A stretch of 64,000 nt of DNA, taken from the NCBI RefSeq assembly GCF_000745425.1, contig NZ_JQJH01000006.1, forward strand, positions 141,755-205,754, in the 5' to 3' direction. Shown piece after piece: positions 9,430 through 19,443 of this stretch. The translations under genes were made by a program, and so were the position numbers. A model generated the notes under the pieces. It did no database searches, was not told the origin of the DNA, and worked only from the letters and a program-made list of their open reading frames with translations. This DNA comes from Beijerinckia mobilis (lineage in GTDB: Bacteria; Pseudomonadota; Alphaproteobacteria; Rhizobiales; Beijerinckiaceae). Position 1 is the stretch's first letter, and each line of letters opens with the position of its first letter.

Positions 9430-11101
9430 AAGCGCCCATCGTTTCCAGCGGACGTTTCCGCCAGGGACGCAGGCCATAGGCCACGCCAAGGACGAACAGC
9501 CAGACCAGCACCGGCATAAGACCCGGATGGCGGCCATAAAGCGGCGGCGCGATTGGCTCTGGCAGAGGCCCCCGCAGCAATCCCTCGGCCCCGAGCGGCA
9601 AGGAGGCGACGATCCGGCCGACCGGGTCAACAATCGCCGAAATGCCGGTATTGGCGCCGCGCACAAGGGGGAGCCCCTCTTCTATCGTCCGCAACCGCGC
9701 CTGTTCAAAATGCTGATAAGGGCCGGCCGTATGCCCGAACCAGACATCGTCGGTGACATTCAGCATGAAACCGGGACGTTCCGCAGAGGGTACCTGAATG
9801 GGAACAATTGTTCCGGGAAAGATCGCCTCATAACAGATGAGCGGAGCCGCGAGCGGAAGATTAGGGACGAAAAGCGGTCTCATCCGCGCCTCTCCAGCGG
9901 TAAAACCACCCGGAACGTGAACGAAATTATGCAGGCCCAGCCGGCGCAGCAAACCGTCCAGCGGCAAATATTCACCGAAGGGGACAAGATGGACCTTGTC
10001 GTAATTATCGATGATGAGGCCGCCTTCGCCAATCACCTGAAGCGCATTGAAATAACGCCGTTCCTTGTCATCAGTATCGAGGCGCGCCGCCCCCGTCGCC
10101 AGCCAGAGATCGGGGGTGAGATGGCCGCCGATGCGCAGAAGAGCATCGCGATCCCGCGAGAGGATGAAGGGAAAGGCCGATTCCGGCCAGATCAGGAGCC
10201 GCGCCTTGCTATCGCTCCGCGCCGCGTCGAAGACCGGCTGCGACAAAGCGAGATAATGGCCGATGATGGCGTCCTTGTTCTCCGGCGAAAAACTCGGCCC
10301 CTGCTGTTCGTTCGGTTGCAGGATCGCGAGTTCGACACCCTCGGTATAATGGGTGGGATGGCTTTCGAGCCGTAACAGGCCGAAGCCCACGAGTGTCGCC
10401 ACGCCGCAAAGAGCAGCGGCGAGCGGCGTGAGCAACGCTTTGCGGCTTCTTGCGCCACCGTTCCACGGATTGCCCGGGAACGACAAAGCCGGCGCGGCGC
10501 AAAGAAGAATGGTGAGGATCGTCAGTCCCTCGCCACCAATCAATGCGGCCGCCTGTGCCGGGGCGAGATGCCCACCGAGCACCATGCCATACGCATTCCA
10601 TGGAAAACCCGTCAGCACATGGCCGCGCAACCATTCCGAAGCGCCAAGCCCGGCCGCGAAAGCGAAAAGCCTACCAGGCCCCGGCGTCCATAGAAACCGC
10701 GCGAAGGCAAAACCAAAAGCCGGAAATAGAGCAAGGCCCATCGGCACGCCGATGACACCAAGCGGCAAAGCCCAGGCGAAATCCTCCGCCTCCACGAGAA
10801 AGGCGGCGCCGAGCCACCAGAGGCCGGCGAGAAAATAGCCGAAGCCCCAAATCCAGCCGATCCAGAAAGCCCGTTTGTATGCGGTTTTCCGCATCGCGGC
10901 GGTTGCTGTGGCGGGCGGGGCGGCCCCATCGACCAGCAACAGGCCCATGCTCATGGCAAAGACCATACCCGGCCAGAAATTCAGCGGCGCCATCGCCGCC
11001 GCGCCGCTGGCGCCCGCGAGAAAAGCCAGCAACGCGCGCCGCCGTCCCTTGACCGAGAGCACCAGCGCGAGAAGTCGCGCCAAGCCTCCGCCGGATGTCA
11101 T
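9428..11101 (-). CDS. lnt: Apolipoprotein N-acyltransferase
   Basis: Adds the third acyl chain to the N-terminal cysteine of lipoproteins in the inner membrane. The 557-residue protein has about six N-terminal transmembrane helices, then a periplasmic nitrilase-like domain with the catalytic triad residues: Glu in LLIWPESAFPF, Lys in DNYDKVHLVPFGEYLP and Cys in APLICYEAIFPG. A final helix lies near the C-terminus. ATG 11101 is chosen because AGGAG lies 6 nt upstream; a GTG at 11131 would add ten residues. It lies 205 bp downstream of corC. The stop codon sits in a family A repeat. Confidence 0.95.
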   Translation of the reverse strand: MTSGGGLARLLALVLSVKGRRRALLAFLAGASGAAAMAPLNFWPGMVFAMSMGLLLVDGAAPPATATAAMRKTAYKRAFWIGWIWGFGYFLAGLWWLGAAFLVEAEDFAWALPLGVIGVPMGLALFPAFGFAFARFLWTPGPGRLFAFAAGLGASEWLRGHVLTGFPWNAYGMVLGGHLAPAQAAALIGGEGLTILTILLCAAPALSFPGNPWNGGARSRKALLTPLAAALCGVATLVGFGLLRLESHPTHYTEGVELAILQPNEQQGPSFSPENKDAIIGHYLALSQPVFDAARSDSKARLLIWPESAFPFILSRDRDALLRIGGHLTPDLWLATGAARLDTDDKERRYFNALQVIGEGGLIIDNYDKVHLVPFGEYLPLDGLLRRLGLHNFVHVPGGFTAGEARMRPLFVPNLPLAAPLICYEAIFPGTIVPIQVPSAERPGFMLNVTDDVWFGHTAGPYQHFEQARLRTIEEGLPLVRGANTGISAIVDPVGRIVASLPLGAEGLLRGPLPEPIAPPLYGRHPGLMPVLVWLFVLGVAYGLRPWRKRPLETMGA

Positions 11102-11306
11102 GCGGCTCTCCTGTTGCGCGATAGCGTTCACTTGATCCGGCTTTCCTTGAGCATCACCCTTTGAATATCGCCTGCCCCATTGGCTTCATGAGGCGACGGA
11201 TGCATTTTCTGCAATCCGTCGCTTGTTCCAAGATCATGTCACCCGCCGACCGGCGGGATTGCACGCCATTTTTGGCGGTTCCGCTCTCCTGCCGATCATA
11301 CGGGCC

Positions 11307-12323
11307 TCAGGCCTTGCCACCTTCATGCGTCAGCGCCGCTCGCGCACCGGGCGCGCCGGAAATCTTGACTCGGCCGATCTTCTGACGGTCAGCCTCAAGA
11401 ATTTCGAACGTCAGCGGTCCTTCTTCAACGATTTCACCAGGCGCCGGCACATGGCCTATGAGGGCTGTGACAAGGCCTCCAAGCGTATCAAAGGATTCGC
11501 TGATATCGAGCGCCTGGAAATCGATCCCCGTCGCAAGGCTGACGGCATCGAGATAGGCGCGGGCATCGATGATGAAGGCGCCCTCCTCCGTCTCCTCGAT
11601 CTTCGGCGTCTCGTCGAGATCATGCTCATCCTCGATATCGCCGACGATCATCTCGACGATATCCTCGATGGAGGCGAGGCCGTCGGTGCCACCATATTCG
11701 TCGATCACCAGAGCCATATGCGTGCGTGTCGCCTGCATTTTCACGAGAAGGTCGAGCGCCGGCATGGAGGGCGGCGCGAAAAGCACCGGCCGCAGAATAT
11801 TGGCCTCGGCAAGCGTGGTCGTCCCGATGTCGCGGGCATGGGGACCCGCGAAGGTGGAGACCGGCATGGCCGTGGCGGCGATCGCCCCCGCGCCGCTCTC
11901 TCCCGCCGCAGGCAGGGCAAGCCCCGCGAGGTAATCGATGAAATCGCGGATATGCACCATGCCACGCGGATCATCGAGCGTATCGCCATGCACCGGCAGG
12001 CGCGAATGGCCGGCCGAGCGGAATGTGTCCAGAACCTCGGCCAAGCTCGTGTCGAGAGAGACAGCGATAATGTCCGTGCGTGGCACCATGACGTCCTCGA
12101 CACGCACTTCATGCATGGCGAGGACATTCTTCAGCATCGTGCGCTGTTGCGGTGAAATGTCCGTATCACCGGCGGTATCGCTCAAAGCGTCCTGCAAATC
12201 ATCCCGAATGCTCGGTCCACCGAGGCCGAACAGAATGCGCAGCCGGTCGATCAGATTGGGACGGGGTGGCGCCAAACGTTCAGGCGCGGTCGCCTCGCCC
12301 GCAAAGGTATCGCGTTCGCTCAT
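11307..12323 (-). CDS. corC: CorC/TlyC-type CBS-domain protein
   Basis: A 338-residue soluble protein with two CBS domains (VEDVMVPRTDIIAVSLD at about residues 80-96, then a second near LLVKMQATRTHMALVIDEYG) and the C-terminal CorC_HlyC domain (EEGAFIIDARAYLD, TLGGLVTALIGHVP). The family is linked to divalent cation (Mg/Co) efflux and is often mis-named hemolysin. The start at 12323 gives an ATGA overlap with the end of ybeY, which supports translational coupling; the longer frame to 12356 is rejected. It shares an operon with ybeY, phoH and miaB. Confidence 0.93.
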   Translation of the reverse strand: MSERDTFAGEATAPERLAPPRPNLIDRLRILFGLGGPSIRDDLQDALSDTAGDTDISPQQRTMLKNVLAMHEVRVEDVMVPRTDIIAVSLDTSLAEVLDTFRSAGHSRLPVHGDTLDDPRGMVHIRDFIDYLAGLALPAAGESGAGAIAATAMPVSTFAGPHARDIGTTTLAEANILRPVLFAPPSMPALDLLVKMQATRTHMALVIDEYGGTDGLASIEDIVEMIVGDIEDEHDLDETPKIEETEEGAFIIDARAYLDAVSLATGIDFQALDISESFDTLGGLVTALIGHVPAPGEIVEEGPLTFEILEADRQKIGRVKISGAPGARAALTHEGGKA

Positions 12324-12904
12324 CTCTCGCCGGCCGCCTCGATCGTCTGGTCGCAAACCTTGCTCTCGCCTCGCGCCGGCGCAACAGCGGCCGCGTGCTG
12401 CTCTTCGGCGAGAAGCGCGCCCTGATAGGGATCCGCTATGCCGAGATCCCCCAGGATCGCCCGTTCCATCGTTTCCATCTCTTCGGCTTCCTCGGGCGTC
12501 TCATGATCGAAGCCGAGAAGATGCAGAAAACCATGGATGATGAGATGGGAAAGATGCGCGCGAAACGGCTTGCTCTCCTCCAGAGCTTCCCGCTCCGTGG
12601 TTTCAAAGGCGATAATGACATCGCCCAAAAGGCGCGCCTCGCTCAACGCCTCATCGGTCGGAAAAGAGAGAACATTCGTGGGCTTGTCCAGCCCGCGCCA
12701 TTGCTGATTGAGTCCTCGAATAAAGGCGTCGTCACAAAAGACCAGGCTGATTTCAGCCTCTTCATGCAAGTCGGGCGCGGTGCGGGCAACAGCCGCGCCG
12801 ATCACCGTTTCAGCGAGACCTTCAAGACTGAGGGGGTCGTCGCCCTCGCCTCCCGCCTCGCTCCAGCGCGGGCTTTCGACCGCGATTTCGATCAGCGGCA
12901 CCAT
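12320..12904 (-). CDS. ybeY: Endoribonuclease / rRNA maturation factor YbeY
   Basis: A metal-dependent RNase needed for 16S rRNA 3'-end processing and ribosome quality control. The 194-residue protein carries the zinc motif HGFLHLLGFDHE at about 138-149 (HxxxHxxxxxH), the conserved NVLSFPTDE and LGDVIIAFET. The start ATG 12904 has GGAG 8 nt upstream. The C-terminal 40 residues extend beyond most YbeY proteins. The stop overlaps the corC start by 4 nt; phoH lies 64 bp upstream on the same strand, the usual conserved neighbour. Confidence 0.96.
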   Translation of the reverse strand: MVPLIEIAVESPRWSEAGGEGDDPLSLEGLAETVIGAAVARTAPDLHEEAEISLVFCDDAFIRGLNQQWRGLDKPTNVLSFPTDEALSEARLLGDVIIAFETTEREALEESKPFRAHLSHLIIHGFLHLLGFDHETPEEAEEMETMERAILGDLGIADPYQGALLAEEQHAAAVAPARGESKVCDQTIEAAGER

Positions 12905-12968
12905 GTCATCGTCTCCAGCTCTGCCTCATCATCAAAAATCAAGCGATTCAAACCGATCGCGCGGATTC

Positions 12969-14105
12969 CTATCTCCGTCCAAAACCTTTTTCCGTCACCG
13001 TCTCGACGCGCGCGGCGGCTTCATAAGCGCCGACAATCCGGCGCACGAGATCATGACGCACGACATCGGCCTCCCGAAACACGACATGACCGATACCTTC
13101 GAGCGAGGACAGAAGCGTGATCGCCTCGCTGAGGCCGGATTTTTGTCCGGGCGGCAAATCGGTCTGCGTCGGGTCCCCCGTCACGATCATGCGCGAATTT
13201 TCGCCGAGGCGGGTGAGGAACATCTTCATCTGGATCGAGGTCGCATTTTGCGCCTCGTCGAGTAGGATGCAGGAATTGCTCAAGGTGCGCCCGCGCATGA
13301 AGGCGAGCGGCGCGACTTCGATCATGCCGGTCTGCAGGCCGCGTTCGAGCAGGCGTGGATCCATGAAATCGTTCAGCGCGTCGAAAATCGGCCGCAGATA
13401 GGGGTCGACCTTGTCGCGCATGTCGCCGGGGAGAAAGCCGAGCCGCTCACCGGCCTCGACAGCCGGACGCGACAGGATCAGGCGGTCTACCCTGCCCTGT
13501 TCCAGAAGTGAGACGGCGAAAGCTACGGCGAGCCAGGTCTTGCCCGTTCCGGCAGGTCCTTCGGCAAAGACGAGTTCGGATTGCTTGAGCGTCCGCAGAT
13601 AATGATCCTGCGCTTCCGTGCGGGCGCGCACGACGCCGCGGCGGCGGATCGAGATCTGCTCGAAACCCGGCCGGACAGTCTCGGATTCACCGGGAAAAAG
13701 ATTCCCCTGTGCCCATTCTTCTTCAATGGCGCCATCGACATCGCCAAGCGTGACCGGATGGCCAAGCTTGACCCGTTCGTAAAGCATCTCGAACACATGA
13801 CGCGCCTGCTCGCAGGCACCGCGCGGTCCCTTGATCGTGATGTGATTACCATTGGCATGGGCGCTGACGCCGAGCCTGCGCTCCACCTGAGCGATGTTCT
13901 GGTCGTAATGACCGAAAACCAGAAGGGCATAGCGATTATCGTCGAAGGCGAGCGTGACTTCGGCCACCTGCCCTGCCTGCTGCGCTCCTTGTGGCATGCC
14001 TTGAGCCGCACCCTGCCCCGTGCCCTGGGGAACAGGCCGTCGCCCATCGCTTCTCGGGTTGGCGTCACCCCGCGTAAAGGAAGCCGGCCGGTCCGAAATT
14101 CTCAA
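12969..14105 (-). CDS. phoH: PhoH-like ATPase
   Basis: A cytoplasmic P-loop ATPase (YbeZ type) that works with YbeY in RNA metabolism. The 378-residue protein has a KH-like N-terminal region ([18 protein letters not shown]), Walker A GPAGTGKT, Walker B ILLDEAQN and a sensor motif [15 protein letters not shown] start at 14105 is proposed: GGTGGAGG ends 7 nt before it, and its TTGA overlaps the miaB stop by 4 nt, while the frame to 14156 has no SD. A low-complexity Gly/Gln stretch ([19 protein letters not shown]) sits near the N-terminus. Confidence 0.95.
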   Translation of the reverse strand: MRISDRPASFTRGDANPRSDGRRPVPQGTGQGAAQGMPQGAQQAGQVAEVTLAFDDNRYALLVFGHYDQNIAQVERRLGVSAHANGNHITIKGPRGACEQARHVFEMLYERVKLGHPVTLGDVDGAIEEEWAQGNLFPGESETVRPGFEQISIRRRGVVRARTEAQDHYLRTLKQSELVFAEGPAGTGKTWLAVAFAVSLLEQGRVDRLILSRPAVEAGERLGFLPGDMRDKVDPYLRPIFDALNDFMDPRLLERGLQTGMIEVAPLAFMRGRTLSNSCILLDEAQNATSIQMKMFLTRLGENSRMIVTGDPTQTDLPPGQKSGLSEAITLLSSLEGIGHVVFREADVVRHDLVRRIVGAYEAAARVETVTEKGFGRR

Positions 14106-15574
14106 ACCGATGCCTCCACCACTGCTGCGTCGAGCCCCCTGATATCCTGCTCCCAATCCCTGCTTCCGGTGGCGTCCTGCCCCGGAATTAATCTTCCATG
14201 CAGAGAATTGGGTCCGGCCTCGAGAATTTCAACCGGTACGACGCGTCCGATCAAGACATTCGGGCCTTCCACATGAACGGCCTGAAGATAGGGTGATTTG
14301 CCCGCGATCTGCCCGGCATGCCGGCCGGGCTTCTCGAACAGGACAGGCAGCACCCGCCCGACCGTCGCCCGGTTGAACGCCTGGCGCTGGTCCTCGAGCA
14401 TCACCTGAAGCTTCGCAAGCCGCAAAGCCTTCACATCCTCAGGAACCTGATCGGACCGGTCGGCGCCGGGCGTGCCGGGGCGCGGCGAATATTTGAAGGA
14501 AAAGGCGCTGGCGAAACCCACTTCCTCGACAAGCGCCAGCGTCGCCTCGAAATCGGCGTCGGTCTCGCCTGGAAAGCCGGTGATGAAATCGGAGGATAAA
14601 GCGATATCCGGTCGCGCCGCGCGAATGGATGCGACGAGGTCCAGATAGTCACGCGCCGTGTGACGGCGGTTCATCGCCGCGAGAATCCGGTCCGAGCCCG
14701 CCTGAACCGGCAGATGCAGAAACGGCATCAAGGCCACGACATCGCTATGCGCCGCGATGAGATCGGCGCCCATATCGTTTGGATGGCTCGTGGTGTAGCG
14801 AATACGCACATGCTCCGGCAAAGCCGCGACGCGGGCGATCAAGGTCGCGAGCGAAGCGGATGCGCCTGTTGCCGCATCAAAGCCATGATAGGCATTGACG
14901 TTCTGGCCAATCAACGTCACCTCGCGCACGCCGGCCGCGACGAGCCCCTTAATTTCCGCAAGGACAGCCTCGACCGGCCGCGAGACCTCGGCCCCGCGCG
15001 TGTAGGGAACGACGCAGAAACTGCAGAATTTATCGCAGCCTTCCTGCACGGTCACAAAGGCACTCACGCCGCGAACGGCAGTCTTTTCCGGTGAGGGCGC
15101 AACGAGATGATCGAATTTATCCTCGGCCGGAAAATCCGTATCGACGAGGCCCGGTTTTCCCTCGACGCGCCGGAGAAGATCGGGCAGACGATGATAGGTC
15201 TGCGGTCCGACGACGAGATCGACGGCCTTCTGGCGGCGGAGAATCTCCTCGCCCTCCGCCTGCGCGACGCAGCCCGCGACAACGATCCGAACCGGTGGCT
15301 TGCCCTCTGACTGCCGCGCCGCCTTCAAAAGGCGCAGCTTGCCGAGTTCGGAAAAAACCTTTTCCGAGGCGAGCTCACGAATATGGCAAGTGTTCAGGAT
15401 GATGAGATCGGCATCGTCCGGGACAGTCGTTTCGTCATAGCCTTCCGGCGCCAGAAGATCAGCCATGCGCGAGGCGTCATAGACATTCATCTGGCAGCCA
15501 TAGGATTTGACGAACAGCTTGCGGCTGTTGCCGGAAGCCACACGCGCCGGCTCGAGGGTCTGGTCGGGCGACAT
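14102..15574 (-). CDS. miaB: tRNA-2-methylthio-N6-dimethylallyladenosine synthase
   Basis: A radical-SAM methylthiotransferase that converts i6A37 to ms2i6A37 in tRNAs reading UNN codons. From ATG 15574 the protein is 490 residues: an N-terminal UPF0004 domain ([27 protein letters not shown]) with three cluster-binding cysteines, the radical-SAM motif CDKFCSFC, and a C-terminal TRAM domain. The open frame runs on to 15895, but the extra residues are basic and unlike the family; ATG 15658 is an alternative. It heads the miaB-phoH-ybeY-corC operon. In Sinorhizobium a fur gene lies between rimI and miaB; it is absent here. Confidence 0.96.
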   Translation of the reverse strand: MSPDQTLEPARVASGNSRKLFVKSYGCQMNVYDASRMADLLAPEGYDETTVPDDADLIILNTCHIRELASEKVFSELGKLRLLKAARQSEGKPPVRIVVAGCVAQAEGEEILRRQKAVDLVVGPQTYHRLPDLLRRVEGKPGLVDTDFPAEDKFDHLVAPSPEKTAVRGVSAFVTVQEGCDKFCSFCVVPYTRGAEVSRPVEAVLAEIKGLVAAGVREVTLIGQNVNAYHGFDAATGASASLATLIARVAALPEHVRIRYTTSHPNDMGADLIAAHSDVVALMPFLHLPVQAGSDRILAAMNRRHTARDYLDLVASIRAARPDIALSSDFITGFPGETDADFEATLALVEEVGFASAFSFKYSPRPGTPGADRSDQVPEDVKALRLAKLQVMLEDQRQAFNRATVGRVLPVLFEKPGRHAGQIAGKSPYLQAVHVEGPNVLIGRVVPVEILEAGPNSLHGRLIPGQDATGSRDWEQDIRGLDAAVVEASV

Positions 15575-16012
15575 GCGGCCAGCCTGCCCTCCCTCTCGCC
15601 TCTCATTCTGCCGCTCATGGGTATCGCCACGCCGCGAATCATTCGCGTCCGGCACCATCCCCGCGATCGCCGAAAATTCGGCTTTGCCATTATTCTGCAC
15701 GCGCTTTCGCCTTGGGCCTTTCCTGCCTAAGCAGCCATACGTGACGAAGCCACGATCGCGTTTGCTGTTGTGGAGCAAACGCGATGCTGCCTGAAATTCG
15801 AAACACCGGCTTACCTGGGCAAGGCTGCCCGCAAGCCTGACTGCAAGTCTGCGTAGGGGAGCAACGAAGTCCTGCCTGAACGGGCTCGCCCTCACCTTCC
15901 GCGCAACAATGCCTTTACCGTTTCCGACTGCCGTTTCAGCCTCTTTCCGGCATTAGCACTTTGCTAGCATTATCTTATGTCAATTTCCCCAAACAGTCCA
16001 ATCCATCCCCTG
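15575..16012. other. Gap between rimI and miaB
   Basis: About 440 bp that in related genomes holds fur. No Fur-like frame (histidine-rich metal motifs) is seen on either strand. It presumably holds the miaB promoter and leader. Confidence 0.5.
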
Positions 16013-16525
16013 TCATTTGCTTTTCCCGCTGTCCGGCGCGGAGACGAAATTCCTGCGCAGAACCAGCGCCGTCGACCGACTGCCATCCGGCCTGCGGTAA
16101 TAGCCCTTGCGTTCGCCGACTTTTTCGAAGCCATGACGGCCATAGAGGGCGCGCGCCGGCGCATTGTCCACATCGACTTCAAGAAACAGACAGGTGGCAC
16201 CAATATGCGCCACGGCCTCGATATGCGCTTGCAGAAGGGCGTTGGAATGGCCACGCCCACGATGGGATGGTGCCATCACGATGGTCAGGATCTCGGCTTC
16301 ATCGGCCGCATGGCGCGACAGGACGAAACCGATAAGCACGGATTGTCCCATGGCATCCGGCAGAAAAAGACCGCCTCCGCAAACCTCCGGAGCCAGCAAC
16401 AGGGATTCGAACTCGGCTTCCGCCCAAGGGTGCAAAAAACCCGTCGCATGCAAGGCAGCGCAGGCGGAGGCGTGCATCCTGTCGAGACGCCTAATGATGA
16501 GTTGATCGTCCAAATGGCTGTCCAA
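16013..16525 (-). CDS. rimI: Ribosomal protein S18 alanine N-acetyltransferase (GNAT)
   Basis: A 170-residue GNAT-fold acetyltransferase that acetylates the N-terminal alanine of ribosomal protein S18. Seen are the acetyl-CoA pyrophosphate loop MAPSHRGRGHSNALL (about 94-108), LFLEVDVDNAPARALYGRHGF (split over two motifs) and the tail GERKGYYRR, all typical of RimI. It starts with TTG at 16525; AGGA lies 5-6 nt upstream. It lies directly behind tsaB, the pairing found in many bacteria. Confidence 0.9.
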   Translation of the reverse strand: MDSHLDDQLIIRRLDRMHASACAALHATGFLHPWAEAEFESLLLAPEVCGGGLFLPDAMGQSVLIGFVLSRHAADEAEILTIVMAPSHRGRGHSNALLQAHIEAVAHIGATCLFLEVDVDNAPARALYGRHGFEKVGERKGYYRRPDGSRSTALVLRRNFVSAPDSGKSK

Positions 16526-16629
16526 GCGGTTCCTGTTCGCTGGTCACAGCGGGCGGCAATCCAGCGAAGCCAGCCTTGCCCAGATCATGGCCGGCTCTGT
16601 GTCCCCTCCCGGAAGAACTGACGGGCGCG

Positions 16630-17430
16630 TTAATCGGTCCCCGCATCCGCCACTTTATCAGGTTCGCTAGAGGGCTTATCGGGCTCGTCGACCGTGGCCG
16701 ATTCGGCAGGGTGCGCCGCTTCCGCCGGGGGGGTTTGCTCAGCCTGATCGGCGAGGGGCACGGTTTTCGATTGTTGCGGCTTGGCATCGGCCGCCTTCAG
16801 ATAGACGGGACGCGCCGGCGCATGTGCGGGATCGGCGATCAGGCCGAGCCGGGCGACATAGGCGATATCGGGCGCGACGCTATTGCCGATAATCTCGACA
16901 TTCAACCCCTTGGCTCGCGCCTCCTGGGCAACGGCTGCCGCGCCAGAACCTGCGAGCCGTGCCGGACCATTGCCGAGAGCGCGGGCGACATCCTTCACGC
17001 TCATGATGCGCGGCGCCAGATAGGCGCGCCCATCCCCACCAAAACCCGCGAAATAGACCTGACCGTGCCGCGCATCGATCGCAACACCCACGGTTCCCGG
17101 CTCGTCCGCGAGAATGAGCGGTGCGGCCAGAGCCGCCAGCGTCGAGACACCGACGACGGGAACGCGGCAGGCGAGCCCGATGGCACGCGCAGCCGCTATG
17201 CCGACCCGAAGCCCGGTGAAGGAGCCCGGACCAACAGTCACGGCAACGCGGTCGATGGCCGCGAAACCGCCATCGACCCGCGCCATCACGCGGTCGATCA
17301 GTGGCAGCAAGGCTTCCGCATGACCGCGCTCCATGGGAATCGATTCGAAGGATTCAGGCGCGAGATCGTCGGCATCAAGGACACAAGCGGAAGCAGCAGG
17401 GAGCGCGGTATCAATGGCGAGAATTTTCAT
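16630..17430 (-). CDS. tsaB: tRNA threonylcarbamoyladenosine biosynthesis protein TsaB
   Basis: The scaffold partner of TsaD in making t6A37 of ANN-decoding tRNAs. The 266-residue protein has the ASKHA-fold start MKILAIDTALPAASACVL, then HAEALLPLIDRVM, VTVGPGSFTGLRVGIAAARA (about 70-89) and LACRVPVVGVSTLAALA. It is longer than the usual 220-235 residues because of a 40-residue acidic, Pro/Glu-rich tail (EQTPPAEAAHPAESATVDEP). The rimI gene follows about 100 bp downstream, and nfu lies upstream on the same strand. Confidence 0.94.
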   Translation of the reverse strand: MKILAIDTALPAASACVLDADDLAPESFESIPMERGHAEALLPLIDRVMARVDGGFAAIDRVAVTVGPGSFTGLRVGIAAARAIGLACRVPVVGVSTLAALAAPLILADEPGTVGVAIDARHGQVYFAGFGGDGRAYLAPRIMSVKDVARALGNGPARLAGSGAAAVAQEARAKGLNVEIIGNSVAPDIAYVARLGLIADPAHAPARPVYLKAADAKPQQSKTVPLADQAEQTPPAEAAHPAESATVDEPDKPSSEPDKVADAGTD

Positions 17431-17598
17431 GCTGCGTAGTTCGTGTCCGATAGTTCAGGGCTGATTCCGGAGGGTGCAGCAAGTTTAGCGCATATCCCGC
17501 AAAAAGAACCCTTGTTTTGCAAAAACCAGCGGAAAAGGCGTGGAAACGGCCGATATATCTGAAACGCTCTATCCTTTGTTTCCACGCCGATCAACGGT

Positions 17599-18162
17599 TC
17601 AGATCTGTTCGACGCTCGCGACCGCCGGGACGTAATGTTTCAAGAGGTTCTGAACGCCATGCCGCAAGGTCGCCGAGGAGGACGGGCAGCCGGAGCATGA
17701 TCCTTTCATCGCCAGATAGACAGTGCCGTCACGAAAGCCCCGAAATTTGATATCACCGCCATCCTTGGCCACGGCGGGGCGGACATGGGATTCAATGAGC
17801 TGCTTGATCGTCTCGACGGTCGCCGCATCGGCCTCGGCATAGAATTCCTCACCGTCGCCATGCGCCGTGAGTTCCGCCTCCGGCGTCAGGAGTGGCGCCC
17901 CGGAAAGATAATGTTCCATGATCGCACCGAGCACGGCCGGTTTCAGATCCTGCCAATCGGCGTCCTTTTGCGTGACCGAAATGAAGTCTGCGCCATAGAA
18001 CACGCCGCTCACGCCATCGAGCGCGAAAAGGGCTTCGGCGAGCGGCGATTGCCGCGCGCCCTCGACATCACGCATGTCGAGCGTGCCAAGCTGCATGACG
18101 GGACGCCCGGGCAGGAATTTCAAAGTCGCGGGATTAGGCGTGGCTTCAGTCTGGATAAACAT
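17599..18162 (-). CDS. NifU-domain Fe-S scaffold protein (Nfu type)
   Basis: A Fe-S cluster carrier of 187 residues with an N-terminal Nfu_N domain (MFIQTEATPNPATLKFLPG) and a C-terminal NifU domain whose CSGC motif (about residues 150-153) holds a [4Fe-4S] cluster at a dimer interface. The start at 18162 matches the strongly conserved Nfu N-terminus; the open frame to 18363 adds 67 Cys/Arg-rich residues not found in the family. It is the first gene of the nfu-tsaB-rimI line in many rhizobia. Confidence 0.95.
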   Translation of the reverse strand: MFIQTEATPNPATLKFLPGRPVMQLGTLDMRDVEGARQSPLAEALFALDGVSGVFYGADFISVTQKDADWQDLKPAVLGAIMEHYLSGAPLLTPEAELTAHGDGEEFYAEADAATVETIKQLIESHVRPAVAKDGGDIKFRGFRDGTVYLAMKGSCSGCPSSSATLRHGVQNLLKHYVPAVASVEQI

Positions 18163-18658
18163 CGATTCTCTCCAAAACGTCCGGTTCAAGGCCGGAGTTG
18201 GATGGCGTGGGCAGCGGCGGCGCATTGCGCGAGGACAAAGGCATCCGCCCGTCTGCCCGACGTAGGATTTGCACGTTTGACGGAGGTTACAAAAAGCCCC
18301 CCTCGCCAAGCCGCCCTTTCGTAGTAGCACAAGCCCAAACGATTGTGCTCGTGCAAAGCGCAATCAAGGTTGCCTGACGTTTTGAGTGTAAGCAAACCTG
18401 CAAAAGTTTGCTCAGGAAAAACACCTTGGAAAAACTCTCTGGGGGGACCTCGAAAAAGGTTAATTCAAAATATGAGCCGCAAATCGCGCCACGGCAAGCC
18501 GCTTCCCGGTTGAAGCAGACCCCTGGCGGCGCGGCCCATCATCGCCCGCTTGACCTCCAGTCAGGCGGTATTTCCCCATCTCCTTCGTGCCAGCCCCGCA
18601 CAAAGCGCGAATTTCGCACGAGGAAAGGACGGCATAGGCGGTGAGGAGTGCTTCCTTA

Positions 18659-18680
18659 GCGATCGAGCGCGCTCGATCGC
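18659..18680. repeat. 22-bp perfect palindrome
   Basis: The half-site is GCGATCGAGCG followed at once by its exact reverse complement. It contains two GCGATCG-type cores. It could be an operator, or the upstream element of the transcript ending at the terminator about 140 bp further on. Confidence 0.5.
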
Positions 18681-18821
18681 GGAGCTCACTAAAGCCGCAG
18701 GACTGAACGCGGCCTCTTCAACAACGGGATGGGAACCCCCCCTTGCAACATGCAGGGTTTGCCGCTATTTCTGCTTCATCAGTATCGCATGTGTAAATTT
18801 GATCATTTCAGACTCTTTTGC

Positions 18822-18852
18822 AGAGTGGGTTCTTCCGGACCCGCTCTTTTTT
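18822..18852 (+). terminator. Rho-independent terminator, no gene in front
   Basis: A stem AGAGTGGGT / ACCCGCTCT (9 bp with one G-T pair), an 8-nt loop TCTTCCGG, then six T. It is a textbook plus-strand terminator, yet no coding gene precedes it on this strand: the nearest, nfu, reads away. It probably ends a small non-coding RNA that starts somewhere around 18.68-18.75 kb. Confidence 0.7.
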
Positions 18853-19443
18853 ATGCTCATCATTCTTCTCGTGCCGTTTGGATTTCGTGTCCGTGGCACA
18901 GAAGCCCATCTCGTGGCAGGCGGGACCTATGACCTCCTGCTCTTAAGTGACGTCCGGCGGCTTGGAATCCATCCCGCTACAAATCGAGAGGTCTCAGTTC
19001 CGGTTGCCTCCGACAAGCCCATGATGTGACGGCTTTTCAGTCGCCCAAAAACAAAATGTGCGTTAAAATAATTAAAGGTCGGCTTCACAGGTCCAAGAAC
19101 CTTTTCCGTCGTATCCAACGCGTAAGCGGTGGCATTCCCGACGGAGAAACCAATGTAGGAACGACGAACGGAGAATGGGCATCAGCCCAAATGCAGCACG
19201 GGCGTAGCCGGCGAAATTCCTCGACGGTTCCGACGGTGCTGAGAGGAATTCGGTTTTTGCCACGCAGAAGATGGGGCGAAACCGGGAAAGCCTCCGATCG
19301 CTACAGCCTGCCGGACCGCTGCATGGTGTTGGGCTCCATTCGATGCCGCCTGTTCCAGCTGCGTGAACGCTCCGTGGCATTACGGACGGGACCGCTCACC
19401 AGGAAGCCGGTTGCAAACTCGGCATCCGTTCGAACAATCGAAG

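Larger units (their letters stand above)
18163..19443. other. Long divergent intergenic region nfu / rimP
   Basis: About 1.28 kb between the divergent nfu and rimP genes. A 159-codon frame (18550-19029) crosses a strong terminator hairpin and is not believed. The region holds a 22-bp palindrome at 18659 and a rho-independent terminator at 18822, so a small RNA may be encoded here, and it must also carry two promoters. Confidence 0.6.

Noticed and set aside
18550..19029. 159-codon frame with a hydrophobic stretch upstream of rimP
   Set aside because: It runs through a strong terminator hairpin and T-run; the hydrophobic part is the translated terminator region.
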